Part shown: positions 32,929 to 41,232 of the stretch, piece after piece
Layout: each line of letters starts with the position of its first letter
Numbering within the stretch: the stretch's first letter is position 1
DNA from: an uncultured Oscillospiraceae bacterium
GTDB taxonomy: Bacteria; Bacillota_A; Clostridia; Oscillospirales; Oscillospiraceae
DNA length: 64,000 nt
Reading direction: 5' to 3'
Assembly: GCA_910579155.1 (NCBI GenBank)
Contig: CAJTTS010000002.1
Coordinates: forward strand, 1-64,000
Translations under genes and position numbers: made by a program
The notes under the pieces: generated by a model
Database searches by the model: none
What the model saw: the letters and a program-made list of their open reading frames with translations, nothing else
What the model was told of the DNA's origin: nothing

Positions 32929-34044
32929 TTACACCAGCCGGCCGTGGAAAAACACGGCCTTCACGTTCAAATCCCCGTCCAGCACCACGGCGTTGGCCCG
33001 CTTGCCCGGTTGCAGGCTGCCCACCCGGTCAAAGATACCGATGGCCTTGGCGGGAGTCACCGCCGCCGAGCGCACCGCGTCCGCCAAGGGAATGCCGAAG
33101 GAGACGGCACTCTTCATACAAGCCATCAGGTCAGTGGCCGACCCGGCAATGGTGCCGTCGGCCAGGGTGGCCAGCGGTCCCTTCACGGTGACCTCCTGCC
33201 CGCCCAGGTCGTACTTCCCGTCGCTCATGCCGGCCGCCCGCATGGTGTCCGAGATGAGCGCCACCCGGTCCGGGCCGAACATTTGAAAGGTGGCCCGCAC
33301 CACGCTGGGGTGGATGTGGATGCCGTCGCAGATCAGCTCCACCCGGACCCAGGGGCAGTCCAACGCCGCCCCCACCACGCCGGGGGCCCGGTGGGTAAAG
33401 CCCGGCATGGCGTTGAACAGGTGTGTGACCTGCCGGGCCCCGGCGCGAAACGCCTCCAGCGCCGTATCGTAACCGGCGGTGGTGTGGGCCACCGCCACGT
33501 TCACGTCCTCAGAGACCGCCCGGATCATCTCCATGGCCCCCGGCTCCTCCGGGGCCACGGACACCAGCTTGACCAGCCCTTCGGCCGCGTTCATCAGGCG
33601 GCGGAGCATATCCGCGTCCGGGGCGTGGATCCAGTCCCCGTTCTGCGCGCCCTTCTTGGCTTTGGAGAGGAAGGGCCCCTCCAAGTTGATGCCCACCAGG
33701 TCCGCGCCTGGGCGGTTTTCCCGGCGGTGGGCGGCGGCGGTTTGGCACATTTTCATCAGCCGGTCCTCCGGCAGGGTCATCCCCGCCGGGCAGATCTGGG
33801 TCACCCCCCGGCTCAGCTCATACTCCGCCATGGCCTGGAGGCCCGCCGGGTCGCCGTCGGACAAGTCCGCCCCCCGGCAACCGTGGAAATGTACGTCCGT
33901 CAGGCCGGGAATCACCCAGCAGCCCGATGCGTCATAGGCCTGCCTGTCCCGGCTGTCCGGGGTAATCAAGGGACCGTCAACGCACACATCCCGCTCCACA
34001 AAACCCCGTTCCAGGTCGAACACTTTGCCGCCGGAAATTTTCAT
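32929..34044 (-). CDS. nagA: N-acetylglucosamine-6-phosphate deacetylase
   Basis: The 371-residue amidohydrolase removes acetate from GlcNAc-6-phosphate. The metal and substrate blocks are visible: DVHFHGCRGADLSDG, GINLEGPFLSKAKKGAQ, VAHTTAGYDTALEAFRAGA, HLFNAMPGFTHR, LICDGIHIHPSVV and LISDTMRAAG with the catalytic Asp. It overlaps nagB by four bases (ATGA), so both steps from GlcNAc-6-P to fructose-6-P are encoded together. No PTS or other transporter lies next to them, so the sugar may come from wall recycling or a distant uptake system. Confidence 0.95.
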   Translation of the reverse strand: MKISGGKVFDLERGFVERDVCVDGPLITPDSRDRQAYDASGCWVIPGLTDVHFHGCRGADLSDGDPAGLQAMAEYELSRGVTQICPAGMTLPEDRLMKMCQTAAAHRRENRPGADLVGINLEGPFLSKAKKGAQNGDWIHAPDADMLRRLMNAAEGLVKLVSVAPEEPGAMEMIRAVSEDVNVAVAHTTAGYDTALEAFRAGARQVTHLFNAMPGFTHRAPGVVGAALDCPWVRVELICDGIHIHPSVVRATFQMFGPDRVALISDTMRAAGMSDGKYDLGGQEVTVKGPLATLADGTIAGSATDLMACMKSAVSFGIPLADAVRSAAVTPAKAIGIFDRVGSLQPGKRANAVVLDGDLNVKAVFFHGRLV

Positions 34045-34781
34045 TGCGCGGCCTCCGTCAGCTTGGACAGCGCCGCCTCATCCGCCATCAGGGTCACGTC
34101 GGGATGGAGCTGGAGGATGGAGGCGGGCACTTCCGGGGTAATGGGCCCGGCGAAAGCTTTCCACACCGCGTCGGCCTTGTCCGCGCCGCTGGCCACAATG
34201 AGAATCTTCCGCGCCTTCATAATGGTGCCCACGCCCATGGTCAGCGCCTGCTTGGGCACGTCGTCGGCGCTGGCAAAGAACCGGGCGTTGGCCTCGATGG
34301 TGCTCTCGGTCAGGTCCACCAGATGGGTCGCCACCGGGAAGCAGTCGCAGGGCTCGTTGAAGCCGATGTGGCCGTTGCGGCCCAGGCCCAAAAGCTGGAG
34401 GTCGGCGTACCCCAGCTCCGCCGCTTTCCGTTCGTAGCGCAGGCACTCCGCCGCCGGGTCCTTGGCCAGACCGTCGGGCACGTTGGTGTTCTCCGGGGCG
34501 ATATCCACATGGTCGAACAGGTTGCTTTGCATGAAATAGCGGTAGCTCTGGTCGTGGTCGGGCGACAGGCCGTAGTATTCGTCCAGGTTCACCGAGCGCA
34601 CCTCGGCAAAGCTCAAATCCCCCTGCTCATACCACTTGACGAGCTGCTGATAGGCCCCCACGGGGCTGGAGCCGGTGGCCAGCCCCAGCACGCAGTCCGG
34701 CTTGGACACAATCTGAGCGGCGATGACGGCAGCCGCGCGGCGGCTCATAGCGTTGTAATCCTTCTCACGATAAATCCGCAT
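34041..34781 (-). CDS. nagB: Glucosamine-6-phosphate deaminase
   Basis: The 246-residue enzyme converts glucosamine-6-P to fructose-6-P and ammonia. LGLATGSSPVGAYQQLVKWY, VNLDEYYGLSPDHDQSYRYF, the catalytic region LLGLGRNGHIGFNEP and ALTMGVGTIMKARKILIVAS are all present. It is first in the nagB-nagA operon, driven by a consensus promoter at 34817-34845. Confidence 0.96.
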   Translation of the reverse strand: MRIYREKDYNAMSRRAAAVIAAQIVSKPDCVLGLATGSSPVGAYQQLVKWYEQGDLSFAEVRSVNLDEYYGLSPDHDQSYRYFMQSNLFDHVDIAPENTNVPDGLAKDPAAECLRYERKAAELGYADLQLLGLGRNGHIGFNEPCDCFPVATHLVDLTESTIEANARFFASADDVPKQALTMGVGTIMKARKILIVASGADKADAVWKAFAGPITPEVPASILQLHPDVTLMADEAALSKLTEAAQ

Positions 34782-34816
34782 ATCGACACACCTCTGAAAT
34801 GATTATTGCAGGTTAA

Positions 34817-34845
34817 ATTGTACAATCAATTCCCATGTTTGTCAA
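34817..34845 (-). promoter_or_regulatory. Promoter of nagBA
   Basis: On the minus strand a perfect TTGACA (34845-34840) and TACAAT (34822-34817) are 17 bases apart. The whole gap to the upstream gene is only 90 bases, so any operator must overlap the promoter; I see no obvious palindrome there. Confidence 0.8.
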
Positions 34846-34871
34846 GCGGCAGGCCCTGTTTGACAGGCCGT

Positions 34872-37448
34872 TTAATCTCCGATGGCCCGGCGTATATCCG
34901 CCTCCACCTGATTCAGCTCGAATTCCAGCTCGGCGGCAGGCATCCGTACCGCCCCATGGCCCAGGATAATCATCTGCTCCAGGCCGTCGGAGGTGGCCAC
35001 CCGCACCCGGTGCTCCCGGCGCTCCTTCGCCAAGGCGTAGGTGGTCCTTTCGATATACATGTCCGCCGTCTCCGCCTCTTTGGTGTACACCACGTACACC
35101 TCCCCCGCCTTCTCTACCGAGCCGGGGTTCCCTTTTACCTTATAGGCGTCGAACACCACGATGACCTTACACTTCTTCCACCCCTGGTAGTTGCGCAGGC
35201 GGTCGATGAGCCGCGCCCGGGCGCCGTCCAGGTCCTCCCGTGCGACGGCCCGCAGGCTGTCCCAGGCGTGGATGATGTTGTAGCCGTCCACCAGCAGGTA
35301 GTCCTCCCCGTCCCGGACTTTCAACCCCTTCCAGGGCTTGGGCTTGGGGGCGGGGGAAACCTTGGGAGCGGGGCGGAAGGCGTGGGGCTTCACCGGGCCG
35401 TAGGCCCGCTCAAAGATGGCCTCCAACTCCTTGTCCAGCGCCGCCCGGGACTCGTAGCTCATGGCAGGTTCCCGGCGCGCCGGGGCCTCCTTCTGCAAGG
35501 CGGGCCGCTCCCCAGCGGGCCGCCAGCCGCTGTCCATGTGCATGTGCTCCCGCACCTGGTCCCAGGGCACGTTGAAGCCTGCCCCGTGGGCGCAGAACAC
35601 CGACCCGGCAGGGTTGTCCACGTCCCGGTCCGGGTCGTAGCCAGACGCCGCAACGACTGTCTCGGCGTTGTGGCAGGACCGGTAACCCTCCACCGCGCAG
35701 GAGAAGCGGCCCCTCCCCCCGGTGTAGGCCGCCACCTGCGTCCAGTAGCCTCCCACCTCGGACACCGGAACGCTGCCGGTGAGGACGGACGTATCCCCCG
35801 CCCCCGGCTGCGGCGATTGGAATTCAGCGCCCATGCGCTGGAGGTCGGTCATGGCCCGGCCCACGCTGCCTGTGGGCACCTCCAGCCGGAAGGCATACCA
35901 GGGCTCCAGCAGCACGCTTTTGGCGCACATCAGCCCCTGCCGCACCGCCCGGTAGGTGGCCTGGCGGAAATCGCCCCCCTCCGTGTGTTTGAGGTGGGCC
36001 CGACCCGTCAGCAGGATGATCTTCATATCGGTGATGGGCGAGCCGGTGAGCACACCCACATGGGCCTTCTCCATCAGGTGGGTGAGCACCAGCCGTTGCC
36101 AGTTGCGGTCCAGCACGTTTTCGGAGCAGGCGGTGTCCAGCACCAGCCCCGCCCCCCGCTCCAGGGGTTCCAGCAGCAGGTGGACCTCGGCGTAGTGCCG
36201 CAAGGGCTCGAAGTGGCCCACCCCCTCCGCTGGGGCGGCGATGGTTTCCAGGTAGACGATACGCCCCGGCCCGAAGGCCACCTGCGCCCCGAACCGCCGC
36301 TCCATCAATTGGGACAAGACCTCCAACTGCACCTCTCCCATCAGGTGAACCCGGATCTCCCCCAGCCTCTCGTTCCACCCCACCCGGAGCTGGGGGTCCT
36401 CCTCCTCCAGCGTCCGTAATTGGCTCAGCAGGGTGCGCGCGTCGCCCCCGGCGGGGGGCAACACCTGATAGGCCAGCACCGGCTCCAGCTCCGGACCCGT
36501 CCAATCCTCCTCTCCGCCCAGGCCCTGGCCCGCCCGGGTCCGGCTCAGGCCGGTGACGGCGCATACCGTCCCCGCCGGGACCTCCTCCGCCGGGGTGAAT
36601 TTCGCGCCGGAGTACAGCCGAAGCTGGGTGGCTTTCTCCTCCCAGTCCGGACCCTTCACCGGGTCCCGGACCTTTAAAACGCCGCCGGTGACCTTCAGCC
36701 AGGTGAGCCGCTCCCCCTTCTCGTCCCTGGAAATTTTGAACACACGGGCGGCAAACTGTTCCGGCCAGTCCGGCTCCAGGGTATAGCGGTCCAGGCCGTC
36801 CAGCAGTTCCTCCACCCCCTCCACCTTCAGCGCCGAGCCGAAGAAGCAGGGAAACAGCTTCCGTTCCACAATGAGGGCGGCCAGGTCCCCGTCGGACAGT
36901 TCCCCGGCCTCCAGGTAGCGTTCCATCAACTCCTCGTCACACATCGCCGCCTGTTCCAGTAATTCCCCCCGCAGCCCGGAGAAATCGGCGCAGCCGTCGC
37001 CCAGCCGCTCCCGGAGCTGGGCCAGCAGCTTGTCCCGGTCAGTGTCCGGCTGGTCCATTTTGTTGATGAACAGGAAGGCGGGCACCCGGTGGCGCTCCAG
37101 CAGCCTCCAAAGCGTCTCGGTGTGGCCCTGCACCCCGTCCGCGCCGCTGACGAGCAGCACCGCGTAGTCCAGCACCTGCACCGCCCGCTCCATCTCGGCG
37201 GAGAAGTCCACATGGCCGGGAGTGTCAAGTAATGTAACTTCACAGTCCTTCCAGTTCAGACGCGCCTGCTTGGAGAAGATGGTGATGCCCCGCTCCCGCT
37301 CCTGCTGGTCGGTATCCAAAAACGCGTTGCCGTGGTCCACCCGCCCCAGCTTCCGCACGCCGCCGGACAGGTATAGCATGGCCTCGGACAGGGTGGTCTT
37401 GCCTGAGTCCACATGGGCCAGCATCCCAATGGTCAGCCGCTTCATCAT
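34872..37448 (-). CDS. EF-G/Tet(M)-type translational GTPase fused to a YacP/Rae1-like NYN nuclease domain
   Basis: The 858-residue protein joins two modules. Residues 1-640 are a translation-factor GTPase of the EF-G/ribosomal-protection type: G1 AHVDSGKTT, G2 ERGITIF, G3 DTPGHVDFSAE, G4 INKMD, then EF-G-like domains II-V. After a Pro/Lys linker (about 650-708) comes a 150-residue NYN domain of the YacP class (709-858). Its acidic set is intact: VDGYNII (D721), VVFDAYKVKG (D767), KEAETADMYIE (E793, D796) and VATSDGLEQ (D821). Bacillus Rae1/YacP cuts mRNA in the ribosomal A site, where EF-G-type factors bind, so a ribosome-directed nuclease is a reasonable inference. Tetracycline resistance is not supported. 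It lies 45 bases downstream of recG. Confidence 0.88.
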   Translation of the reverse strand: MMKRLTIGMLAHVDSGKTTLSEAMLYLSGGVRKLGRVDHGNAFLDTDQQERERGITIFSKQARLNWKDCEVTLLDTPGHVDFSAEMERAVQVLDYAVLLVSGADGVQGHTETLWRLLERHRVPAFLFINKMDQPDTDRDKLLAQLRERLGDGCADFSGLRGELLEQAAMCDEELMERYLEAGELSDGDLAALIVERKLFPCFFGSALKVEGVEELLDGLDRYTLEPDWPEQFAARVFKISRDEKGERLTWLKVTGGVLKVRDPVKGPDWEEKATQLRLYSGAKFTPAEEVPAGTVCAVTGLSRTRAGQGLGGEEDWTGPELEPVLAYQVLPPAGGDARTLLSQLRTLEEEDPQLRVGWNERLGEIRVHLMGEVQLEVLSQLMERRFGAQVAFGPGRIVYLETIAAPAEGVGHFEPLRHYAEVHLLLEPLERGAGLVLDTACSENVLDRNWQRLVLTHLMEKAHVGVLTGSPITDMKIILLTGRAHLKHTEGGDFRQATYRAVRQGLMCAKSVLLEPWYAFRLEVPTGSVGRAMTDLQRMGAEFQSPQPGAGDTSVLTGSVPVSEVGGYWTQVAAYTGGRGRFSCAVEGYRSCHNAETVVAASGYDPDRDVDNPAGSVFCAHGAGFNVPWDQVREHMHMDSGWRPAGERPALQKEAPARREPAMSYESRAALDKELEAIFERAYGPVKPHAFRPAPKVSPAPKPKPWKGLKVRDGEDYLLVDGYNIIHAWDSLRAVAREDLDGARARLIDRLRNYQGWKKCKVIVVFDAYKVKGNPGSVEKAGEVYVVYTKEAETADMYIERTTYALAKERREHRVRVATSDGLEQMIILGHGAVRMPAAELEFELNQVEADIRRAIGD

Positions 37449-37493
37449 CCACGCTCCTTGCGGCGGTCTCTCCGCCTTTTTCTGTCATATCGG

Positions 37494-39581
37494 TCAGTTA
37501 AATAACTCTGCGTTTTCCTCAAACAGCTCCCGCACCTTGCGTTTCAGCAGCCGGTGGCTGGATTTTTTCAGCTCCGGATCACCGGCGATCAGCTCCGCCG
37601 CAGCCGCCTGGGCCTCTTTCAGCAATTCCATATCCGCTGCGAAGTCAGCCACCTTCAATTGGGGCAGGCCGTGCTGCCGCTTGCCGAAGAAGTCGCCGGG
37701 GCCGCGAAGCCGCAGGTCCTCCTCCGCGATCTGAAACCCGTCGTTGGTGGCGCACAGCGCCTTTAACCGCTCTCTGGCCGTCTCACTGCGGCTGGACGTC
37801 ACCAGCACGCAATAGCTCTGGTGCTTCCCCCGGCCCACCCGGCCCCGGAGCTGGTGGAGCTGGCTCAGCCCAAACCGCTCCGCGTTCTCCACCACCATCA
37901 GGGATGCGTTGGGCACGTCCACTCCCACCTCAATCACGGTGGTGGACACCAGCACATCCAGCTTCCCCGCCGTGAAATCGGCCATCACGGCCTCTTTCTC
38001 CGCAGTTTTCAGCTTCCCGTGGACGAAGCCCACCCGCAGGTCGGGGAACACCTTCTCCTGGAGCTCACGGGCGTAGGTGGTCACCGCTTTCAGGTCCATG
38101 GACGCTCCTCCCGGCTCCTCCCACTGGGGCAGGTCCCCGGACTCCTCCACCGAGGGGCAAACGATGTACACCTGCCTCCCCTCCGCCACCTGCTTGCGGA
38201 CGAAGCCATACATCCGCTGCCGCTTGTCCTCCCCAACGGCGAAGGTGGACACCGGCGTCCGCCCCGGCGGCAGCTCGTCCATGACGGACACGTCCAGGTC
38301 GCCGTAGATGATAAGGGCCAGCGTCCGGGGGATGGGGGTGGCGGACATGACCAGCACATGGGGCGCCGCCGCGCCGCCCTTCTCCGCCAGCGCCGCCCGC
38401 TGGGCCACGCCGAAGCGGTGCTGCTCGTCGGCGACGACCAGACCCAGGTCGCGGTACTCCACCCCCTGGGAGAACAGGGCGTGGGTGCCCACCACCAGGT
38501 CGATCTCCCCCGCCGCCAGCCTTGTGAGCAGGGCCTTTTTCTCCTTGCCCTTCACCGACCCGGTGAGCAGCGCCACCCGCACCCCGGCGGGGGCAAGCAG
38601 GGCGTCCATGGTCCGGGCGTGCTGCTCCGCCAACAGCTCGGTGGGGGCCATCAGGGCGCACTGCACCCCGTTTTTCACCGCCGCCCAGGCTCCGAAGGCC
38701 GCCACCGCCGTCTTGCCTGAACCCACGTCGCCCTGCACCAGCCGGTTCATGGCCTTGCCGGACCTTAAATCGGCGGCGATGTCCTCCATCGCCCGCCGCT
38801 GGGCGTTGGTGGGGGCGAAGGGCAGCAGAGCCGCAAACTCCTCCACATCCCCTGCCAGCACCCGGCCCTCGCCCTGGCTGCGCCTGTCCTTTAGCTGGGC
38901 CAACCCGCAGGTGAGCACAAACAGCTCCTCAAACACCAGCCGCCGCCGGGCCATGGCCAGTTGTTCAAAGTCGGCGGGGTAGTGGATGTTTTTCCGGGCA
39001 AACTGGGTCTGGCACAGCTTGTGTTCCTTGCGCACCTGGGCGGGCAGCACCTCGGGCAGACCGTCCAGGCACTCGTCCACCGCCCGGCGGGTAAGTCCGG
39101 CCAGCAGGTTGTTGGAGATGCCCGCCGTCAGAGGGTACACCGGCATGATGAGGCCGGTGGCCCGGGCATTCCCCTCCCGCTCGAACACCGGGTTCGTCAT
39201 GGAGAACAGGTTCCCCTGCCGTTCCACCACGCCATAGAACACGTAAGTCTGCCCGGCGCACATGACCTCCCGGATGTAATCCTGGTTGAAGAAGGTGATG
39301 TTCAGCGTCCCGGTGTCGTCCACCGCCCGCACCTTCACCAGAGACAGCCCCCGGCGCACATAGCTCACCCTGGGCTGGGCCGCCACCATGGCGGACACAC
39401 AGCAGGGCCGGTCCCCGGGCGCGTCCCCGATGGCATAGTGCTCCCGCCGGTCCTCATACCGCTGGGGGAGGTGGTCCAGGGTGTCCCCCAGGGTGCGCAG
39501 GCCCAGCTTCTCCAGTTTTTTCCCCCGGCTGGGGCCCACCCCCGGCAGGTCGGTCAACGGAGTCTCCCGTGTCAGCGGCAT
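37494..39581 (-). CDS. recG: ATP-dependent DNA helicase RecG
   Basis: The 695-residue helicase remodels stalled replication forks and Holliday junctions. An N-terminal helix-hairpin and wedge OB domain (about 1-170, LTDLPGVGPSRGKKLEKLGL) precedes the motor. Helicase motifs include Walker A LVQGDVGSGKTAVA, the VVADEQHRFGV box, VMSATPIPRTLAL and the late RGRVGRGKHQSYCVL motif VI. The length is standard. It is cotranscribed with the GTPase-nuclease fusion. A possible promoter with TACACT as -10 lies near 39630 on the minus strand. Confidence 0.96.
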   Translation of the reverse strand: MPLTRETPLTDLPGVGPSRGKKLEKLGLRTLGDTLDHLPQRYEDRREHYAIGDAPGDRPCCVSAMVAAQPRVSYVRRGLSLVKVRAVDDTGTLNITFFNQDYIREVMCAGQTYVFYGVVERQGNLFSMTNPVFEREGNARATGLIMPVYPLTAGISNNLLAGLTRRAVDECLDGLPEVLPAQVRKEHKLCQTQFARKNIHYPADFEQLAMARRRLVFEELFVLTCGLAQLKDRRSQGEGRVLAGDVEEFAALLPFAPTNAQRRAMEDIAADLRSGKAMNRLVQGDVGSGKTAVAAFGAWAAVKNGVQCALMAPTELLAEQHARTMDALLAPAGVRVALLTGSVKGKEKKALLTRLAAGEIDLVVGTHALFSQGVEYRDLGLVVADEQHRFGVAQRAALAEKGGAAAPHVLVMSATPIPRTLALIIYGDLDVSVMDELPPGRTPVSTFAVGEDKRQRMYGFVRKQVAEGRQVYIVCPSVEESGDLPQWEEPGGASMDLKAVTTYARELQEKVFPDLRVGFVHGKLKTAEKEAVMADFTAGKLDVLVSTTVIEVGVDVPNASLMVVENAERFGLSQLHQLRGRVGRGKHQSYCVLVTSSRSETARERLKALCATNDGFQIAEEDLRLRGPGDFFGKRQHGLPQLKVADFAADMELLKEAQAAAAELIAGDPELKKSSHRLLKRKVRELFEENAELFN

Positions 39582-39732
39582 GGTTTTTCACCTCCTCGCC
39601 ATTGTGGCAAGCCGTATTTTTTACCTAGTGTACCACATCTTCCCCGTCGAAAACAATCCCCAGGGGATTTTTCCCTTCTGAACTGGTATAAATTGTAACG
39701 TCCCCGTCCACAATAGGGCCGGAGGTGTTGTT

Positions 39733-40500
39733 ATGAACAACAAACGAACATGGATCGAAAAGTTAGGCGATTTCATCTCGGGAAAGGGTTTCTATCTTGT
39801 GGTACTCATCTGCGTGGCCGCCATCGCCCTGTCTGGCTACTACCTGGTCCAGGGCGTGCGCGACGGGCTGGACAGCACGCTGGACCAGCCGGTGTCCGGC
39901 TCCGCCGCCATCTGGGACACGCCCTCCGCCGCCCCGTCGGCACGCCCATCCGTCAAGCCCTCCGCCCCCCCCGCCGCCGGGTCCGCCCAGATCACCGCGC
40001 CCCCGGCCGTCACCGCGTCCCCCGCCCCTTCCGCCGCCCTCTCCGAAGCGCCCGCTGCCTCCCCGGAACCGTCCCAGGCCCCTGCGGCCCTGGTCTTTAC
40101 CTGGCCGGTGAAGGGCGCGGTATCGGCCGGATACGCCGTGGAGACCCTGGTCTATAGCGAGACTATGGGCGACTGGCGCGTCCACAGCGGCCTGGACATC
40201 GCCGCCGCCCTGGGCACCCAGGTGCTGGCTGCGACCGACGGCACGGTGAAGGCGGTATACCAGGACGACCTGATGGGCACCGTGGTGGAAATCGACCACG
40301 GGAACGACCTGGTGAGCCAGTACGCCAACTTGGCCTCCGTGCCCACCGTGAAGGTGGGGGATGAGGTGTCCACCGGCACGGTAATCGGCTCCGTGGGCAC
40401 CACCGCCGCCGCAGAGGGCAGTCAGGCCGCCCATCTCCACTTCGCCATGTACCAGGATGGCAACCCCGTGGACCCCGCCGGCTATCTGCCGGAGCAGTAA
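39733..40500 (+). CDS. SpoIIQ-like membrane-anchored M23 peptidase
   Basis: The 255-residue protein has a short cytoplasmic N-terminus and one membrane helix (about 19-42). A long Pro/Ala/Ser linker follows (about 60-122), then a LytM domain (about 125-250). Zinc-ligand motifs RVHSGLDIAA (H-x-x-x-D) and AHLHFAMYQ (H-x-H) are intact. The preceding YSETMGDW resembles SpoIIQ, the forespore protein that pairs with SpoIIIAH. Clostridial SpoIIQ usually keeps these ligands, while Bacillus SpoIIQ does not. A GGAGG site precedes the ATG and an extended -10 (TGG-TATAAA, 39687-39692) lies upstream. The SpoIIQ identity is likely but not proven. Confidence 0.75.
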   Translation: MNNKRTWIEKLGDFISGKGFYLVVLICVAAIALSGYYLVQGVRDGLDSTLDQPVSGSAAIWDTPSAAPSARPSVKPSAPPAAGSAQITAPPAVTASPAPSAALSEAPAASPEPSQAPAALVFTWPVKGAVSAGYAVETLVYSETMGDWRVHSGLDIAAALGTQVLAATDGTVKAVYQDDLMGTVVEIDHGNDLVSQYANLASVPTVKVGDEVSTGTVIGSVGTTAAAEGSQAAHLHFAMYQDGNPVDPAGYLPEQ

Positions 40501-40560
40501 GACGCTTCTCTCAGGAATCAAGCACTTGTTTCACGCCAAACACCCTCTTCCCGAAGCCGC

Positions 40561-40597
40561 AAAGGCCCGGCCCCGTAGATACGGGGCCGGGCCTTTT
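40561..40597 (+). terminator. Terminator after the SpoIIQ-like gene
   Basis: A perfect 16-bp GC-rich stem (40561-40576 with 40581-40596) ends in TTTT. It lies between converging genes and may also stop ferritin transcripts. Confidence 0.85.
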
Positions 40598-40640
40598 GTG
40601 GGCTGTCGTCACGCTTCGCCTGCTCGCGGCGGCTCCGCGC

Positions 40641-41150
40641 TCAGATCTGGAGGGACGGCGCGGAATAGGTGCGGCCAGCCAGCTCGCTGTTGAGCATATA
40701 CAGGGCCTTGGCGTCGTCGCCAAACAGCTCCATCTTGCGGATCATGTCGGAGGAATTCTTCTCCTCCTCGCCCTGCTCCTTGACGAACCAGTCCAGGAAC
40801 TGCACCGTGCGGAAGTCGTTGACCTCCTGGGCGGCGGCGTAGATGACGTTGATGAGGCCGGTGACATACTGCTCATGGGCGTGGGCGGCCTTCAAGGGGT
40901 CCATCAGCTCCTGATACTCCTTATCCGGCTTGGCCACGGCGTTCAGGGTGACCGCCTGGTCGTTGTTGTGCAGGTACTTGTACATAAGCATGGCGTGGTC
41001 CTGCTCCTCTTTGGCCTGGATCTCGTACCAGTTGGCGAAGCCGTCCAGTCCCTTGGCGCTGTAGAAATTGGCCATGTCCAGGTATAAGTAGGCGGAGTAA
41101 AACTCCTTGTTGATCTGGTCGTTCAGCAGTTCGGCGACTTTCTTATCCAT
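40641..41150 (-). CDS. Ferritin (bacterial non-heme type)
   Basis: The 169-residue four-helix iron-storage protein has the ferroxidase residues in INKEFYSAYLYLDMANFYS (Glu in helix A), the helix B EIQAKEEQDHAMLMYKYL and later FLDWFVKEQGEEEKN. It oxidises and stores iron as ferrihydrite, limiting Fenton chemistry. The ATG at 41150 has AGGAG upstream; four extra codons upstream are open but unsupported. A strong promoter at 41205-41232 overlaps the end of the glycosidase gene. Confidence 0.94.
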   Translation of the reverse strand: MDKKVAELLNDQINKEFYSAYLYLDMANFYSAKGLDGFANWYEIQAKEEQDHAMLMYKYLHNNDQAVTLNAVAKPDKEYQELMDPLKAAHAHEQYVTGLINVIYAAAQEVNDFRTVQFLDWFVKEQGEEEKNSSDMIRKMELFGDDAKALYMLNSELAGRTYSAPSLQI

Positions 41151-41204
41151 AATCGAAAACACTCCTATTCATATTATTGCGTCGTGCGGCGCTTTCATTG
41201 GAAA

Positions 41205-41232
41205 AGTATAGCACTTTTTTCCCCGGTGTCAA
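41205..41232 (-). promoter_or_regulatory. Ferritin gene promoter
   Basis: On the minus strand a perfect TTGACA (41232-41227) and TATACT (41210-41205) are 16 bases apart. The -35 overlaps the stop codon of the upstream GH2 gene. Confidence 0.75.

Noticed and set aside
34872..37448. Calling the GTPase a tetracycline-resistance gene
   Set aside because: Only the general EF-G/Tet architecture is shared, and the C-terminal nuclease domain points to a different role. Resistance cannot be read from this sequence.
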